DNA of 64,000 nucleotides, from NCBI GenBank assembly GCA_024403795.1, contig JAKSRD010000001.1, forward strand, positions 1-64,000, read 5' to 3'. Of this stretch, positions 17,921 to 26,705 are shown piece after piece (the stretch's first letter is position 1; every line of letters begins with the position of its first letter). Below the pieces are notes generated by a model. The model worked only from the letters and a program-made list of their open reading frames with translations, had not been told where the DNA came from and made no database searches. The DNA comes from Saccharofermentans sp. (lineage in GTDB: Bacteria > Bacillota > Clostridia > Saccharofermentanales > Saccharofermentanaceae). Made by a program: the position numbers and the translations under genes.

Positions 17921-18445
17921 CTAATTATATCCTTTCCGCATAAGTAATTCTTGCTTCCTTTGCTTTAAACTAACCTCATGATTGTTATTATAGAAACCAA
18001 CAAACTCAAAAAGGATACCCAAACTGGTCAATGCACCCGCCACAAAATCATCTATCGGATTATTAAAAATCATTGCCAGTACTCCAAATTGATGATTTAA
18101 AATAACAAGCAAAAAACAAATACCACCTATAATAAAGCACTTATTTAATTTCTTTCTTTTGACTTCTTTTTCACTGTTGCTATATTCTGCAACTTTCAAT
18201 ACAGTTTCTTTTAATTCTTCATTCATTTTCTCGCTTTTCCTTTCTCCATCCAATAATTCTCGCAAATCAATTTCGTAATAATCTGCCATCTCAATTAGCG
18301 TATCCAAATCAGGCATATTATTACCTGTTTCCCATCTTGATACAGATCTTCGAGATACATTAAACTGTTCTGCAAGTTGTTCTTGAGTAAGCCCTTTCTC
18401 TTTACGAAGTTCTTTCAAGAATTCTCCAATTTTTATTTGATTCAT
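17921..18445 (-). CDS. XRE-family regulator with C-terminal membrane segments
   Basis: A 174-residue protein: residues 5-60 are a classical Cro/CI helix-turn-helix (RKEKGLTQEQLAEQFNVSRR then SVSRWETGNNMPDLDTL), a charged linker follows, and two hydrophobic segments (FIIGGICFLLVILN and a second near 135-155) suggest membrane attachment. The start at 18445 has AAGGAGG eight bases upstream. It is coupled to the CPBP protease gene. Its codons are clearly more AT-rich than the neighbours, which suggests recent acquisition. Confidence 0.88.
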   Translation of the reverse strand: MNQIKIGEFLKELRKEKGLTQEQLAEQFNVSRRSVSRWETGNNMPDLDTLIEMADYYEIDLRELLDGERKSEKMNEELKETVLKVAEYSNSEKEVKRKKLNKCFIIGGICFLLVILNHQFGVLAMIFNNPIDDFVAGALTSLGILFEFVGFYNNNHEVSLKQRKQELLMRKGYN

Positions 18446-18588
18446 ATTTCTAACCTCCTTGAAAAACATCGTATCTACTACCCACTAAAAAGTACAGGAC
18501 ACAAAGCGAGCAATGCCTTATTATATTTAATGGGACACTTAATGTCTCATAACATTATCAATTAAGAAAATTCAAATTTTCTCCTTCT

Positions 18589-21084
18589 CTATCTGAATTT
18601 CACTATTGTTACACCAAAGTCGCCTTCGCCCTGAGCTCCGGCACGGAAAGACTCAACTCTGTCATCCTTGATAAGGACATCCTGCACGCAGGCCCTTAAA
18701 GCACCTGTACCTTTACCATGCACTATTCTCGCATCTTTTATTCCCGCAAGCACGCAATCCTCAAGATATTTGCTCAAACTCGATTCGGCTTCCGCAGTCG
18801 TCATTCCGATAAGCATGAGTTCAGATACCGTTGTCGATGCACTGTTGAACTTGACTTTTGCAAGATCCTCACCGCTTCTCTTAGGCATTCTTCCTCGTGA
18901 AGCAGAAGCATTCTTGCCGTTCTTCGTTCTCAAGAATTCATCACGTTGTGCCTTGGTCGGCATCATGAGCTGATTCTTCTTAACGGCGATCTTCATACTG
19001 CCGCACAAGATATTAACGCTGCCGCTCTTAGAGAGATCCGATTCGGCAATACCGGTCTGATCCAAGGAAGGCACATAATAGCACTCGCCCTTGATTACTT
19101 CCTTGACCGGTTCTCCGCTTAAAGCAACGGATTCCACAGCTTCATCATCTTCCTCGGTAAGGTCATCGATTCCCGCTCTGATCTTTCTTCTGAGCTTGTC
19201 GAGCTCCTTTTCCCTCTCGGCTCTGTCCATATCTTTGGAACGGCGTCTTAACTCACGCAGCTCTTCGCTGAGTTCTTTCTCCCTGTCCTGAAGGAGCTGC
19301 TTTTGCTCAGCTCTCATGTCATTCAAGATCTTTGTCTTGGACTGTTTTAATTTAGTCTTCTCTTCTTCAAGACGATCTTTCTCAGCCTTGAGCTCAATGT
19401 TGAGTCTGTCATTTTCCGCCAACAGGAGAGCAGCCTTCTTAGAATCCTCTTCAGCCTTTGCAATCAAGGCTTCATAGTTCAATTCATCAGAAGACATCCT
19501 GGACTTCGCCGACTCAAGAATACTCTTGGAAAGACCAAGCTTACTGGATATTACAAAAGCATTCGAAGAACCCGGTCTTCCTGTGATAAGTCTGTATGTA
19601 GGAGCCAATGTCTCGGTATCGAATTCGCATGACGCATTCATTACGCCCTCGGTAACTTCGGCATAAGCTTTGAGTTCTCTGTAGTGAGTCGTCGACATGA
19701 CAACACAACCTCTCTTGCGAAGTTCTTCGATGATCGAGATTGCGAGAGCGGCACCTTCCGTCGGATCAGTACCTGAACCAAGTTCATCAAGAAGAACAAG
19801 AGACTTGCCTCTGATATTCTTCAGGATAAAGACTATGTTGGACATATGAGCAGAGAATGTGGACAAGCTCTCTTCAATACTCTGTTCATCACCGATATCG
19901 GCAAGCACTCTGTCGAAAACGCACACTTCAGATCCGCTCTGTGCCGGAATGGGAAGTCCTGCCATTGTCATAAGCACGAGAAGACCGCAAGTCTTAAGAG
20001 ACACCGTCTTACCGCCCGTATTAGGACCTGTTACGATCAATGCATCGTATTTTTCTCCGACGGTGATATCAACAGGCACTACGCTCTCCTTAGAGATCAA
20101 GGGATGCCTGGCACCGCGAAGAACGATCCTTCCGTCAAGATTAAGTTCAGGGCAAAAACAGTCATGCTCCACGCCGTATTCCGCTCTTGCAAACATGTAA
20201 TCGAGCTGTGCGGCAATCCCCATATTATTCTCAAGAATATCTCTGATCCCCAATACTTCACCGGTAAAACTCTTAAGTATTCTCTGGATCTCAACCTGCT
20301 CTGCAAAGTTCAACTCCGCGATCTTATTATTAGCTTCAACCACGCTCATCGGTTCGATAAAGAGCGTCTGGCCGGATGAAGAAGCACCATGAACGATTCC
20401 TTCGATCCTGCCGTTATAGTCAGCCTTTACGGGTATGCAATATCTGCCTTCCCTAAGTGTTACTATGCTCTCCTGAAGCATGTCCTCATGAGAGGAGATA
20501 ACACGATCCAAAAGCACTCTGATACTGCCTGCAATGTTCTTGCGTTCTCTTCTGATAGAAGCTAACTCTCTGCTCGCCTTGTCTGATACCTCATCCTGAC
20601 CGAGGATGGAATATTCGATCTTCTCAAGGAGTTTCTCACATGTCTCCACTCCGTCAGCCAAAGCACAAATATCAGGTTCGGTCTCATCCACAAGAGGAGA
20701 ACCTGCAGATCTTGCCTTTCTGAGCGAGCTCTTTATCTCCTCCGAAGCCTTAAGAAAATTTGCAACATCCAAAAGCTGTCCGCAGGTCAATGTACCGTCA
20801 GCTTTGGCATAGATCAACGCTTCCTTCAGATCACGCATACCGCCCAAGGGAAGCATTCCGAATCTGATTATGTGATCCATTGCCTGTCTTGAATGTGACA
20901 GTTCACTTGTCACATATTCCGCATCACAACAGGGCGCCATATTCTCGCATAGCTCACGTCCGTATGACGTTCTTGCTTTTGAGGTAACAGCGTCCCTGAT
21001 CTTATTGAACTCCAGGGTCATCAGAACACGCCCGCGAATCTTCTTCCGTTCAAGGCTGTCTTCAAAGCTCAGAAATTCATACAT
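18589..21084 (-). CDS. mutS2: Endonuclease MutS2 (ribosome-rescue/recombination ATPase)
   Basis: MutS2 proteins suppress homologous recombination and, in Bacillus, split collided ribosomes. The 831 residues begin with the LEFNKI region, have the ATPase with GPNTGGKTVSLKTCG (Walker A), DEQSIEESLSTFSAHM (signature) and LVLLDELGSGTDPTEG (Walker B), a long coiled coil (about 525-650), a KOW-like segment and a C-terminal Smr domain with VHGKGTGALR. The Smr LDLR motif reads LMLIG, so nuclease action is uncertain. AGGAG precedes the first ATG, making the protein some 40 residues longer than the Bacillus form. It follows pfkA by 34 bases. Confidence 0.93.
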   Translation of the reverse strand: MYEFLSFEDSLERKKIRGRVLMTLEFNKIRDAVTSKARTSYGRELCENMAPCCDAEYVTSELSHSRQAMDHIIRFGMLPLGGMRDLKEALIYAKADGTLTCGQLLDVANFLKASEEIKSSLRKARSAGSPLVDETEPDICALADGVETCEKLLEKIEYSILGQDEVSDKASRELASIRRERKNIAGSIRVLLDRVISSHEDMLQESIVTLREGRYCIPVKADYNGRIEGIVHGASSSGQTLFIEPMSVVEANNKIAELNFAEQVEIQRILKSFTGEVLGIRDILENNMGIAAQLDYMFARAEYGVEHDCFCPELNLDGRIVLRGARHPLISKESVVPVDITVGEKYDALIVTGPNTGGKTVSLKTCGLLVLMTMAGLPIPAQSGSEVCVFDRVLADIGDEQSIEESLSTFSAHMSNIVFILKNIRGKSLVLLDELGSGTDPTEGAALAISIIEELRKRGCVVMSTTHYRELKAYAEVTEGVMNASCEFDTETLAPTYRLITGRPGSSNAFVISSKLGLSKSILESAKSRMSSDELNYEALIAKAEEDSKKAALLLAENDRLNIELKAEKDRLEEEKTKLKQSKTKILNDMRAEQKQLLQDREKELSEELRELRRRSKDMDRAEREKELDKLRRKIRAGIDDLTEEDDEAVESVALSGEPVKEVIKGECYYVPSLDQTGIAESDLSKSGSVNILCGSMKIAVKKNQLMMPTKAQRDEFLRTKNGKNASASRGRMPKRSGEDLAKVKFNSASTTVSELMLIGMTTAEAESSLSKYLEDCVLAGIKDARIVHGKGTGALRACVQDVLIKDDRVESFRAGAQGEGDFGVTIVKFR

Positions 21085-21118
21085 AAACTAAATTCTCCTA
21101 ATCGGCTCTTTACCGTTA

Positions 21119-22174
21119 TCAACCGAGTCTCTTGGCCTGCTCAATGAGTTCAGGCGTAATGGTCTTACTCATTTCAAGACCTGCCTCGATATCTACATCG
21201 GTGATCTCACCGTTCTGCAATGCAACGATCCTGTTGAACCTCTTCTCGATAAGGCAATCAATGGCTCTGATACCCATAAGGCTCGCCATTGTTCTGTCTC
21301 TGAGTGTAGGAGAACCGCCTCTTTGAAGGTGACCGAGAATAGTCGTACGTGCTTCAATGCCGGTAGCTTCCTCAATCTGTCTTGCGATATCGTCAGTTCT
21401 CTCAACACCTTCAGCTACGATAACGATGTAATGCTTCTTGCCCTTATTACGTCCGTCAAGGATAACTCTCAGAACATCTTTGTTGAAGTCATATGGCACT
21501 TCCGGAATAAGAATGCTCTCCGCACCGGTGGCAATACCGACATTAAGTGCGATCCAGCCGGCATGTCTTCCCATTACTTCGATTACGCTGCAACGCTCAT
21601 GTGAAGAAGCCGTATCACGAAGCTTATCAATGCACTGCATTGCCGTATTCATTGCCGTATCATATCCGATCGTATATTCGGTCGATGCAATATCATTATC
21701 GATCGTGCCCGGAATTCCGATTACCGGAATACCGATCCTTGCCAAAGCTCTTGCGCCCTTATAAGAACCGTCACCGCCGATTACCACAAGAGCATCAAGC
21801 TCATATGCTTCCATCATTCTGGCGCCTTTAAGCACACCCTCATCAGTCATAAAAGACTTCGATCTTGCAGTCATGAGGAATGTACCGCCGCGCTGCAAAG
21901 TCTCGGAAACACTTCTTCCGTCAAGCTTATTGATCTCACCCTTCCACAGACCATGATATCCGCGGTTAACGCCATACATCTCGAATCCCGCAGCAATACC
22001 TGCTCTTACAACAGATCTGATGGCAGCATTCATACCAGGCGCATCACCGCCGCTTGTAAGAACACCTACACGCTTTATCGGCTCAACTGCAGAAGTGTCA
22101 ATATTATCGTAATTGGGAGCCTTAAGGCTCATTATCTCAGGAAGGTTATTCTCATCATAAAGAAGTCTACCCAT
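21119..22174 (-). CDS. pfkA: 6-phosphofructokinase
   Basis: Glycolytic enzyme that phosphorylates fructose 6-phosphate at carbon 1. Visible motifs are GVLTSGGDAPGMNAAIR (nucleotide loop), VIGGDGSYKGA (the GGDGS form typical of ATP-dependent enzymes), GTIDNDI with the catalytic aspartate, and EVMGRHAGWIAL. The 351 residues exceed the usual 320 because of a 33-residue N-terminal extension before the first motif. The start at 22174 is chosen for GGAGG seven bases upstream. A TATAAT about 40 bases upstream suggests its own promoter; mutS2 follows closely. Confidence 0.94.
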   Translation of the reverse strand: MGRLLYDENNLPEIMSLKAPNYDNIDTSAVEPIKRVGVLTSGGDAPGMNAAIRSVVRAGIAAGFEMYGVNRGYHGLWKGEINKLDGRSVSETLQRGGTFLMTARSKSFMTDEGVLKGARMMEAYELDALVVIGGDGSYKGARALARIGIPVIGIPGTIDNDIASTEYTIGYDTAMNTAMQCIDKLRDTASSHERCSVIEVMGRHAGWIALNVGIATGAESILIPEVPYDFNKDVLRVILDGRNKGKKHYIVIVAEGVERTDDIARQIEEATGIEARTTILGHLQRGGSPTLRDRTMASLMGIRAIDCLIEKRFNRIVALQNGEITDVDIEAGLEMSKTITPELIEQAKRLG

Positions 22175-22212
22175 GCTAAATCCTCCGAACATATTTAAGT
22201 TCATTCGGCACA

Positions 22213-22218
22213 ATTATA
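22213..22218 (-). promoter_or_regulatory. Possible promoter -10 of pfkA
   Basis: A perfect TATAAT on the minus strand lies 39 bases before the pfkA start in an AT-rich gap. The -35 region is poor, so this is tentative. Confidence 0.4.
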
Positions 22219-22257
22219 CACTAAAATAAAAATGCTAATTATTCTTCTTTAAGAAAA

Positions 22258-22281
22258 ATGTAACAAAACCCGAGTGTTTTG
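22258..22281 (-). terminator. Weak terminator after the sirtuin gene
   Basis: A short hairpin (CAAAAC at 22264-22269 with GTTTTG at 22276-22281) is followed on the minus strand by a broken T run. It could separate uvrB-dnaE-sirtuin from pfkA, with incomplete efficiency. Confidence 0.35.
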
Positions 22282-22285
22282 GGCA

Positions 22286-23029
22286 TCAAAGTTCAATAGA
22301 ATCAAGAACTTTAGAGATGCTCTCGTGGAATACAAGAGCAGCACTTCTGTCTGCCGATGTCTTATCCTTGTTGATCACGATCAGATACTTTCCGCAAAAA
22401 TCGTAAGCAAGCGAAGCAGCAGGCTGAACAGCAAGTGATGTTCCTCCGATGATAAGACAATCTGCTCTGAACACTAGTCTTTTGGATTCTATCCATGCAC
22501 TTTGCGGAAGTCCCTCGCCATAAAGTGTTACATCAGGCCTTACCATTCCTCCGCACTTCGGACACTTCGCGATCGGGCCTTCAGATTTGAAGATAAAATC
22601 AAACGGATACTTCTCATGACACTTCATGCAATAATTGCGGTAGGTCGTGCCGTGGATCTCCTGAACATTCTTACTTCCCGCTCTCTGATGAAGTCCGTCG
22701 ATATTCTGGGTGATAATACCGTCGAGTTTACCGGCTTTCTCCATTTCTGCGAGCTTATAGTGTGCTCTGTTAGGTTCGATGCCTGCTGTATTCAATTTCT
22801 GTCTGTAGAACTCATAGAACACCTGCGGATGATCAAGCAGGCAGTCAATACTCAGCAGATATTCAGGACTGTACCGGTCGAATTTTACATCGTGCTGATT
22901 ATAGAGCCCGTCCTTACTCCTGAAGTCCGGGATACCACTCTCCGTAGAGACACCAGCTCCTCCGAAGAACACTATATGTTTGCTCTCTTTGATTATCCTG
23001 TTAAGCTCTGCACAATTATGTTCGTCCAT
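22286..23029 (-). CDS. cobB: NAD-dependent protein deacylase (sirtuin)
   Basis: Removes acyl groups from protein lysines using NAD. The 247 residues contain FGGAGVSTESGIPDFRS (NAD-binding), TQNIDGLHQRAG with the catalytic region, IHGT with the active-site histidine, two zinc CxxC pairs (CMKC and CPKC), and MVRPDVTLYGE. All expected residues are present. GGAGG lies seven bases before the ATG, in the 13-base gap after dnaE. Its cotranscription with uvrB and dnaE is unusual but says little about its targets. Confidence 0.93.
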   Translation of the reverse strand: MDEHNCAELNRIIKESKHIVFFGGAGVSTESGIPDFRSKDGLYNQHDVKFDRYSPEYLLSIDCLLDHPQVFYEFYRQKLNTAGIEPNRAHYKLAEMEKAGKLDGIITQNIDGLHQRAGSKNVQEIHGTTYRNYCMKCHEKYPFDFIFKSEGPIAKCPKCGGMVRPDVTLYGEGLPQSAWIESKRLVFRADCLIIGGTSLAVQPAASLAYDFCGKYLIVINKDKTSADRSAALVFHESISKVLDSIEL

Positions 23030-23042
23030 GGTATCTCCTCCT

Positions 23043-26000
23043 TTACAGCATCTCTATGTTATCTTCTCCGACAAGCTCGGCAAGCTTTCTCAGCACTATC
23101 TCATTAGCTTCTATCCTGCATATGTCATCAAGTCTCGTTATGCTCTTATCCGATTCGAACAAGATCTCTACGGTCATATTTCCGTGAAAATATGCAAGGA
23201 AATTCAAAAGCCGGTTAAAGCCCTTTGTATTCGGTTTGCCGTTGTAGCGGATCCTTAAGACATGTTCCTGACACTCTTGCTGTTTTTGAAGAGCAGGTTG
23301 ATCTGTTGCAGGAGTTACTTCGTGCACTTCGGCCTTTTTGTTCTGCGGTGACGGCACTGAAGATGTTATTGTTGCAGAAGCTCCCGCACGTTCTCTCAAC
23401 GCTGTCATATACGAACGGTCATTCTTTATCCTGCTGACTAACGCCGGATCATCCGAGAGTTCAAAACAGCAATCCGCAAACATTGAGAGTTCTCCGCCTT
23501 CACGCATCTGTCGTCTTCCGACGAACAGATAAGGTTTATTCTTCTCGACCATTCTGTTAAATATATCAAAATTCTTTCCGAAGAGAAGCACCTCAAATGA
23601 ACCGCTGAGATCCTCACAACTTATGGTACTCATCATGGTCTTTTTCTTCGTATATCCGGTGCGCTTATCCGTTACCATACCGCACATGGCAACTTGTCTG
23701 TTGTCATCAAGAGCATCACTTCCTGACATCTGCAGAATATCTGATGCTTCTGACATGTCAAAAGTAGCGAGCTCTGCTATAAGTTTTGCATATGATGCAA
23801 GCGGATTACCGGACAGATATATACCCACCATCTCTTTCTCATAACCGAGCTTCTGAGCATCGGAATATTCCGGTATATCAGGTATATAGATCGATGGTCC
23901 CGAACTTACCGGATCACCCAGATCGAACAAAGATAACTGGCCTTCGATATTACTGCTCTCTTCATGCGCCAGTTTCTCAAGTTCAGTCTGTATGCATGCT
24001 GTCATCTGCGCTCTCGTAAGCCCGAATGAATCCATGCATGAAGCCAGTATCAAAGCTTCTGCAACCGGCTTCTTAACGCCGATCTTTGCAGCTCTTGTCA
24101 CGAAATCTTCGAAGGATTTATAATCGCCTTTTTTCTCCCTGTCACGAAGGATATCGAGCACCGCACCTTCACCGACATTCTTTATTACCGACAATCCGAT
24201 CCTTATCCTGCGTTCACCTTCTGTCGTAAAGCGTTCGCGGCTCTTATTGATATCCGGCGGAAGGACCTCGATCCCCATCGAAGCACAACAGGAAATATAG
24301 TAGGAAGCTTTTCCCAGATCTCCTCTGAAGGAATTAAGCGTTGCTGCCATGAATTCTGTCGGATAGTGGTACTTGAAGTATGCTGTCCAATAACCAACCA
24401 CGGCATAACATGCCGCATGGGATTTGTTGAATGCGTATCCGGCAAATCCGGCTACATCGTCGAAGATCTTCGCGGCAACTTTCTCAGGCACTCCGCGCTT
24501 GATACATCCGTCGATCTGACGGCCTTTTTCATCCGTGCCGCCGTACATGAACAAGTTCCTGTAATTCTCGATCATCGACTTCTTTTTCTTACTCATGGCA
24601 CGTCTGATGTTATCGGACTGTCCCATTGAGAAACCTGCAAGATCTCTTACTATCTGCATTACCTGTTCCTGATAGATCGCACACCCATAAGTAACATTAA
24701 GGATCGGTTCGAGCAAAGGGTGGTCATATGTAATGTGCGAAGGATTCTTCTTGCAGTCAACATACTTCGGGATCTGATCCATAGGACCTGGTCTGTAAAG
24801 AGAGATACCTGCAATGATATCCTCGAGACTTCCGGGCTCAAGCTGCTTCATGAATGACGTCATCCCGCGGCTCTCCAACTGGAACACACCGATCGTCTCG
24901 CCCCTGCCGATCATCTTGAACACTTCGGGATCATCCAAAGGGATCCTGTCGAGCTCAACATCAATTCCGTAATTCTGCTTAACAAGTTCCTTTACATCCT
25001 GAAGAACGGTAAGTGTTCTGAGCCCCAAGAAATCGAACTTAAGAAGTCCGATGCTCTCAACATCAACTTTTGCAAACTGAACGGCTACGGTATCGTCGTT
25101 CAAAGCAAGCGGAGCAATATCGGTAATATCCTTACCTGAAATAATAATGCCTGCAGCATGAGTGCCTGCATTACGCGGAAGTCCTTCAACACGCATGGCC
25201 ATATCGATAACCTTACGTGCTTCCGGATCAGTGTTGTACGCCTCCTTGAATTCAGTACTTATCTCAAGAGCCTGCTTAAGGTTCATCCCTACAGAGAACG
25301 GTATCATCTTCGTGAGCTTGTTACTCTGCGCTATAGGCATATTAAGAACTCTCGCTACATCCTTAACCGCCTGTCTTGCCGCAAGCGTACCGAACGTGAT
25401 TACATGGGCTACTCTGGACTTGCCGTATTTGGCTGTAACGTAATCGATCGCAACCTGTCTTCTCTCATCGTTAAAATCGACGTCGAAATCCGGCATTGAT
25501 ACTCTCTCCGAATTCAGGAATCGTTCAAAGACCAAGCCATAGCGGATGGGATCGATATCCGTTATTCCGACTGCATAAGCCACAAGAGAGCCGGCACCAG
25601 AGCCTCTGCCCGGACCTACCGCCACATCATGCGTCTTGGCATAATTTATGAAGTCCCAGACTATGAGGTAATAATCGGTATACCCCATACTGTTGATCAC
25701 ACCAAGTTCATACTCGGCGCGCTTCATATAATCATCAACACTTCCCGTAGGAGGCGTTACTTCAAATCTCTTCTCAAGTCCCTTATATGTAAGATCGGCC
25801 AGATATTCCTCGTGACTGTTATATCCTTCCGGGATCTCATATACCGGAAGATGAATGGTATCAAAGTCATATTCGGCATTACACATATCCGCGATCTTAC
25901 CGGTATTATCGATGGCATCAGAAAGTTCAGGGAAGAATCTTCTCATCTCCGTCTCTGACTTCACATAGAACTCATTGCACGACATGCGCATTCTGTTCTC

Positions 26001-26705
26001 ATCGTCGATCCTGGCGGCTGTTGATATACAAAGAAGCACATCCTGCGCCTCATAATCGTCCTTCATCAGATAGTGACAGTCATTAGTAGCAACAAGCGGG
26101 ATTCCCGTCTCATTGGAGAGCTTTACCAGAGCCGCATTGACCTTTGCCTGCTCAGGCGTCGTATTGGCCTGGATCTCAAGATAGTAGTTACCTCTTCCAA
26201 AGAGGCTGTCATACCAAGCTGCAGTCTGCGCAGCCTTCTCCATATCACCGGAGAGGATAAGTGACGGTACTTTGCCCGCCACGCATGCAGACAAACAGAT
26301 TAATCCGTCATGCCACTTCTCCAACAACTCTTCATCGATTCTGGGTCTCCTGTAAAAACCTTCCGTAAAGCCTGCAGAGACAAGTCTGTTAAGGTTAGTC
26401 AGGCCCTGATTATTCTTTGCCAGGAGAACAAGGTGATTATAGTATTTATCCTCTTTTCCCGGAGTAACAGTTTTATCAAATCTGGAACCGGGAGCAACAT
26501 ACACTTCGCATCCGATGATCGGATGTATGCCGTTCGCCTTCATCTCCCTGTAAAAAGAGACTGCTCCGTACATGACACCGTGATCGGTAATGGCACATGA
26601 AGTAATACCCATGTCCTTAAGACGTCCTGCAAGCTCCTTGATCTTTATCGCACCGTCAAGAAGACTGTATTCAGTATGAAGATGTAAATGACAAAAGCCG
26701 CTCAT
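23043..26705 (-). CDS. dnaE: DNA polymerase III alpha subunit DnaE
   Basis: Replicative DNA polymerase subunit, 1220 residues. It opens with the PHP domain (HLHLHTEYSLLDGA, AITDHGVMYG), continues with the palm carrying the catalytic aspartates in MPDFDVDFND, the thumb and fingers (VAVGPGRGSGAGSLVAY), a helix-hairpin-helix region and an OB fold (VAMCGMVTDKRTGYTKKK). The size fits DnaE1-type enzymes; a PolC would be expected elsewhere in such a genome. Its ATG overlaps the uvrB stop as TAATG, so translation is coupled to the repair gene. Confidence 0.96.
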   Translation of the reverse strand: MSGFCHLHLHTEYSLLDGAIKIKELAGRLKDMGITSCAITDHGVMYGAVSFYREMKANGIHPIIGCEVYVAPGSRFDKTVTPGKEDKYYNHLVLLAKNNQGLTNLNRLVSAGFTEGFYRRPRIDEELLEKWHDGLICLSACVAGKVPSLILSGDMEKAAQTAAWYDSLFGRGNYYLEIQANTTPEQAKVNAALVKLSNETGIPLVATNDCHYLMKDDYEAQDVLLCISTAARIDDENRMRMSCNEFYVKSETEMRRFFPELSDAIDNTGKIADMCNAEYDFDTIHLPVYEIPEGYNSHEEYLADLTYKGLEKRFEVTPPTGSVDDYMKRAEYELGVINSMGYTDYYLIVWDFINYAKTHDVAVGPGRGSGAGSLVAYAVGITDIDPIRYGLVFERFLNSERVSMPDFDVDFNDERRQVAIDYVTAKYGKSRVAHVITFGTLAARQAVKDVARVLNMPIAQSNKLTKMIPFSVGMNLKQALEISTEFKEAYNTDPEARKVIDMAMRVEGLPRNAGTHAAGIIISGKDITDIAPLALNDDTVAVQFAKVDVESIGLLKFDFLGLRTLTVLQDVKELVKQNYGIDVELDRIPLDDPEVFKMIGRGETIGVFQLESRGMTSFMKQLEPGSLEDIIAGISLYRPGPMDQIPKYVDCKKNPSHITYDHPLLEPILNVTYGCAIYQEQVMQIVRDLAGFSMGQSDNIRRAMSKKKKSMIENYRNLFMYGGTDEKGRQIDGCIKRGVPEKVAAKIFDDVAGFAGYAFNKSHAACYAVVGYWTAYFKYHYPTEFMAATLNSFRGDLGKASYYISCCASMGIEVLPPDINKSRERFTTEGERRIRIGLSVIKNVGEGAVLDILRDREKKGDYKSFEDFVTRAAKIGVKKPVAEALILASCMDSFGLTRAQMTACIQTELEKLAHEESSNIEGQLSLFDLGDPVSSGPSIYIPDIPEYSDAQKLGYEKEMVGIYLSGNPLASYAKLIAELATFDMSEASDILQMSGSDALDDNRQVAMCGMVTDKRTGYTKKKTMMSTISCEDLSGSFEVLLFGKNFDIFNRMVEKNKPYLFVGRRQMREGGELSMFADCCFELSDDPALVSRIKNDRSYMTALRERAGASATITSSVPSPQNKKAEVHEVTPATDQPALQKQQECQEHVLRIRYNGKPNTKGFNRLLNFLAYFHGNMTVEILFESDKSITRLDDICRIEANEIVLRKLAELVGEDNIEML

